From Stenotrophomonas sp. SAU14A_NAIMI4_8 (GTDB lineage Bacteria > Pseudomonadota > Gammaproteobacteria > Xanthomonadales > Xanthomonadaceae), in assembly GCF_003086695.1 (NCBI RefSeq), contig NZ_CP025999.1:2521680-2585679 (forward strand): 64,000 bases of DNA. The letters are read 5' to 3'. Positions within the stretch are counted from its first letter, which is position 1. Every line of letters begins with the position of its first letter. Below, in pieces: positions 61,857 to 64,000 of the stretch. The position numbers and the translations under genes were made by a program. The notes under the pieces were generated by a model. The model was not told where the DNA came from. It did not search any database and saw nothing but the letters and a program-made list of their open reading frames with translations.

Positions 61857-62429
61857 TCAGGCGACCGGCAGGCCCGACAGCTCGCCCATGAACTGGCGGT
61901 AATGGCGCAGTTCGGCGATGGAATCGTGCACATCGCTCAGCGCGGTGTGGTTGCTGTTCTTGGTCAGGCCCGCGGCCACGCTCGGTGCCCAGCGCTTGGC
62001 CAGTTCCTTCACCGTGGACACGTCCAGATTGCGGTAATGGAAATACTTTTCCAGCCGCGGCATCTGCCGGTGCAGGAAGCGGCGATCCTGGCAGATCGAG
62101 TTGCCGCTCATTGGCGAGGCGCCGGCCGGAATCCACTGCGCCAGGAAGTTGATGGTCTGCGCTTCGGCCTGGCCCAGCGTAGTGGTGCTGTCCAGCACGC
62201 GCTGCCACAGCCCGGAACGGCGGTGCTGGTTGCGGTTCCATTCGTCCATCGCCTCCAGCGTTTCCAGCGGGTGGTGAATGGCGAATTCCGGGCCTTCGGC
62301 CAGCACGTTCAACTGCGCGTCGGTCACAACCGTGGCGATCTCGATGATCGAATCGTTGTCGGTATCCAACCCGGTCATTTCCAGGTCGATCCAGATCAGT
62401 CGCTCGTTGCTCGCGCCGTTGTCGGCCAT
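61857..62429 (-). CDS. orn: Oligoribonuclease
   Basis: 190 aa from ATG 62429. DEDD exonuclease motifs: Exo[13 protein letters not shown], Exo[10 protein letters not shown] and [10 protein letters not shown], ExoIII with [11 protein letters not shown]. Almost identical in layout to E. coli Orn. It degrades dinucleotides left by RNA turnover and pGpG from cyclic di-GMP breakdown. Followed by tadA upstream on the same strand, 80 bases apart. Confidence 0.97.
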   Translation of the reverse strand: MADNGASNERLIWIDLEMTGLDTDNDSIIEIATVVTDAQLNVLAEGPEFAIHHPLETLEAMDEWNRNQHRRSGLWQRVLDSTTTLGQAEAQTINFLAQWIPAGASPMSGNSICQDRRFLHRQMPRLEKYFHYRNLDVSTVKELAKRWAPSVAAGLTKNSNHTALSDVHDSIAELRHYRQFMGELSGLPVA

Positions 62430-62508
62430 CGTGTCGTCTCGTTGCCGGGCAGGCACGTGGCCCGCCGCAGGAATAGGAAAGGGGGCGACCATCATACCCT
62501 TTCGCTGC

Positions 62509-63033
62509 TCAGGCCTCGTCGGCGTGGTTTTCCAGCAGCAACGGTGGCTTGCCACGCTTGGCGCGGAAGTAGTTGGTCAGGCGGAGGCTGGCCTCCTTGG
62601 CCAGCACGCCGCCATGGATCTCCACCCGGTGGTTGTGTCGCGCATCGCCCAGCAGGTCGAAGACGCTGCCGCAGGCGCCGGTCTTCGGGTCGCTGGCGCC
62701 ATAGACCAGGCGCGACACGCGCGCATGCACGATGGCCATGGCGCACATGGCACACGGCTCCAGCGTCACGTACAGGGTGCTGCCCACCAGACGGTGGTTG
62801 GCCAGCACCCGGCCGCCCTCGCGCATGGCGACGATTTCGGCATGCGCGCTGGGGTCGTGGCTGGCGATGTTGAGGTTCCAGCCCTCGCCCAGCACCTGGC
62901 CATCGGCGCCTACCAGCACCGCGCCCACCGGAATCTCATCGAACACGTGCTGCGCGCGCTCGGCCAGCGCCAGCGCGTGGCGCATCCAGTGTTCGTCAGC
63001 ATCGTGCACGGGCACGCCCAGGGAATCGCTCAT
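62509..63033 (-). CDS. tadA: tRNA-specific adenosine deaminase
   Basis: 174 aa from ATG 63033. Cytidine-deaminase fold with zinc ligands in [11 protein letters not shown] and [16 protein letters not shown], and the TadA-typical [10 protein letters not shown] and [12 protein letters not shown]. It converts A34 to inosine in tRNA-Arg(ACG). The C-terminal YFRAKR motif is normal. Probably cotranscribed with orn. Confidence 0.93.
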   Translation of the reverse strand: MSDSLGVPVHDADEHWMRHALALAERAQHVFDEIPVGAVLVGADGQVLGEGWNLNIASHDPSAHAEIVAMREGGRVLANHRLVGSTLYVTLEPCAMCAMAIVHARVSRLVYGASDPKTGACGSVFDLLGDARHNHRVEIHGGVLAKEASLRLTNYFRAKRGKPPLLLENHADEA

Positions 63034-63162
63034 GGTGGTTCTCGCAGTGAAGACCCGGCCACGCCGGACGGCCGGCATTGTACGCCCCGGGCGCGTGCAG
63101 GCCGGGTGGCCGGCCGCCCACAATGCTAGATTCGACGTTTTCCCAAGGAAGGAGTGCCCGCA

Positions 63163-63366
63163 ATGGGGGGTCAGATTCTGTTCTTCATCTTCGCCACCGT
63201 CATGAGCGTGGTGTGGATCCTGGTGCCGTTCGCGATCTTCGGTGTGCGCAGCCTCATGCGTGAACTGCTGGCCGAACAACGCCGCACCAATGAACTGCTG
63301 ACGCACATCGGTGGCTACCGCATTCCGCCGCCGGCGCCGGAACCGCGCCCGTGGCAGGCGCCGTGA
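63163..63366 (+). CDS. Small single-pass membrane protein, hypothetical
   Basis: 67 aa from ATG 63163; AAGGAAGGAG eight bases upstream decides this start. One membrane helix (ILFFIFATVMSVVWILVPFAIFG), then a charged helix (RSLMRELLAEQRRTNELLTHIGG) and a Pro-rich tail. No family recognised; the coiled-coil-like helix suggests oligomerisation. Confidence 0.7.
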   Translation: MGGQILFFIFATVMSVVWILVPFAIFGVRSLMRELLAEQRRTNELLTHIGGYRIPPPAPEPRPWQAP

Positions 63367-63370
63367 AGCC

Positions 63371-63411
63371 GGGGTCAGAGCCGCGCTCCGTCGGAAAACG
63401 GATCTGACCCC
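63371..63411. repeat. GGGGTCAGA hairpin between convergent genes
   Basis: Outer arms GGGGTCAGA / TCTGACCCC with inner CCGT/ACGG; related to 61781-61819. It may terminate both flanking genes. Confidence 0.75.
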
Positions 63412-63412
63412 A

Positions 63413-63922
63413 TCACAGCGGCGCAGTCGCCTCGAACGCCGGCGAATAGCGCACCTCGCCCTGCGCCATCGGCGGCTGCAGGCACAGGGCCTGGAAGTAC
63501 TCCGCAGGCACCCCCGGCAGGATCAGCCCCGGTTCGGCGCGGAAACCAAACCGACCGTAGTAGGCCGGCTCGCCCAGCAGCACGCAGCCGTGCGCCTGCT
63601 GGCTGCGCAGTGCATCGATCGCGGCCTGCATCAACGCCGCGCCCACACCCTGCCCCTGCCGGGCCGGCAGCACGGAAATGGGCCCCAGGCCAAACCAGCC
63701 GGTACTGCCGTCGCTCACCGCAACTGGCGACACCGCCACATGGCCGACCACCGCACCGTCCTGCTCGGCCACCAGCGACACCGTCAGTTCGCCCCGGTCG
63801 CGCAGCGCGTCCACGATGAGCTGCTCGGTATGGCTGCTGTGCTCGGCCTGGCGGAAGGCGGCCTCGGTCAGGGCGTGAATGGCGGCCACGTCGGCCGGTT
63901 GTTCGGGGCGGATCAAGGGCAT
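63413..63922 (-). CDS. GNAT-family N-acetyltransferase (YhbS-like)
   Basis: 169 aa from MPLIRPEQPADVAAIHALTEAAF. Acetyl-CoA loop in LGPISVLPARQGQGVGAALMQAAIDAL, then GCVLLGEPAYYGRFGFRAEPGLILPGVPAEYFQALCL split over the late strands, the pattern of the YhbS subgroup (COG3153). Substrate unknown. The upstream promoter region is only about 75 bases from the window end. Confidence 0.88.
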   Translation of the reverse strand: MPLIRPEQPADVAAIHALTEAAFRQAEHSSHTEQLIVDALRDRGELTVSLVAEQDGAVVGHVAVSPVAVSDGSTGWFGLGPISVLPARQGQGVGAALMQAAIDALRSQQAHGCVLLGEPAYYGRFGFRAEPGLILPGVPAEYFQALCLQPPMAQGEVRYSPAFEATAPL

Positions 63923-64000
63923 CTGGGGAACTCCATGGAAGCGCGCACACCATGGCCCCAGGCGCGGATTCACGCAACCGTTACCTCCACCGCGCAATGC

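Noticed and set aside
60711..62873. A 720-codon plus-strand open frame opposite the EcsC gene and orn
   Set aside because: Antisense shadow; orn and EcsC are unmistakable on the other strand.

Overview
This window is a chromosomal segment of a very GC-rich gammaproteobacterium of the Xanthomonadaceae, most likely Stenotrophomonas (S. maltophilia complex). The grounds are the many short intergenic palindromes headed by GTAG (the SMAG repeats described for S. maltophilia), the imuA-imuB-dnaE2 mutasome, and an overall gene set typical of this family. There is no transposase, integrase, phage gene, rRNA operon or CRISPR array. Most genes are chromosomal housekeeping or accessory metabolism.

Layout. 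1-8 kb: two LysR regulators, a GH3 glycosidase with an odd N-terminal domain, a VOC protein, a DsbA-like oxidoreductase and a periplasmic cyclase. 7.8-13.1 kb: SOS box and imuA-imuB-dnaE2. 13.3-14.7 kb: a small membrane protein and a Fur-box-preceded TonB paralogue. 14.7-20.8 kb, minus strand: a probable four-gene operon of DcaP-like porin, AdiC-type antiporter, AdiA-type decarboxylase and a CDF transporter, an arginine-dependent acid-resistance module. 21.3-24.1 kb: two thioredoxin-fold proteins and a GlxA-type regulator. 24.3-27.1 kb: MerR regulator plus copper-type P1B ATPase. 27.2-28.0 kb: three tandem tRNA-Ala/tRNA-Glu pairs. 28-34.4 kb: GNAT, SRAP protein, receiver protein, tRNA-Leu, soluble chemoreceptor and small secreted or membrane proteins. 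34.4-45.1 kb, all minus strand: a PAS/GGDEF protein, a two-component system and an RND-MFP-OMF efflux operon. 45.3-49.9 kb: tex and small membrane genes. 50-55.9 kb: phaE-phaC (class III PHA synthase), pssA, methyltransferase, Nudix, DUF1249 and ppsR. 56-64 kb: ppsA, MscS channel, Old Yellow Enzyme, EcsC, orn, tadA, GNAT.

The most striking content is not coding. Five copies of a structured element (about 4668-4757, 40380-40475, 40613-40714, 48397-48500, 48718-48821) have a long outer stem of unrelated sequence in each copy but complete or near-complete complementarity. Each stem encloses a core of exactly 52 nt that folds into two hairpins. The hairpin stems also covary between copies, while both hexaloops stay nearly invariant. 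Read on one strand the loops are AUGGAU and AUGGAC (once AAGGAC) in a CANGGANG context, which is the recognition pattern of CsrA/RsmA proteins. I propose a dispersed RNA element family that may bind RsmA; the strand assignment is not settled.

A second regulatory link is a near-identical palindrome (ATGAAACATnnTTCATG) upstream of both the response-regulator gene and the RND efflux operon. It suggests that this two-component system controls itself and the pump.
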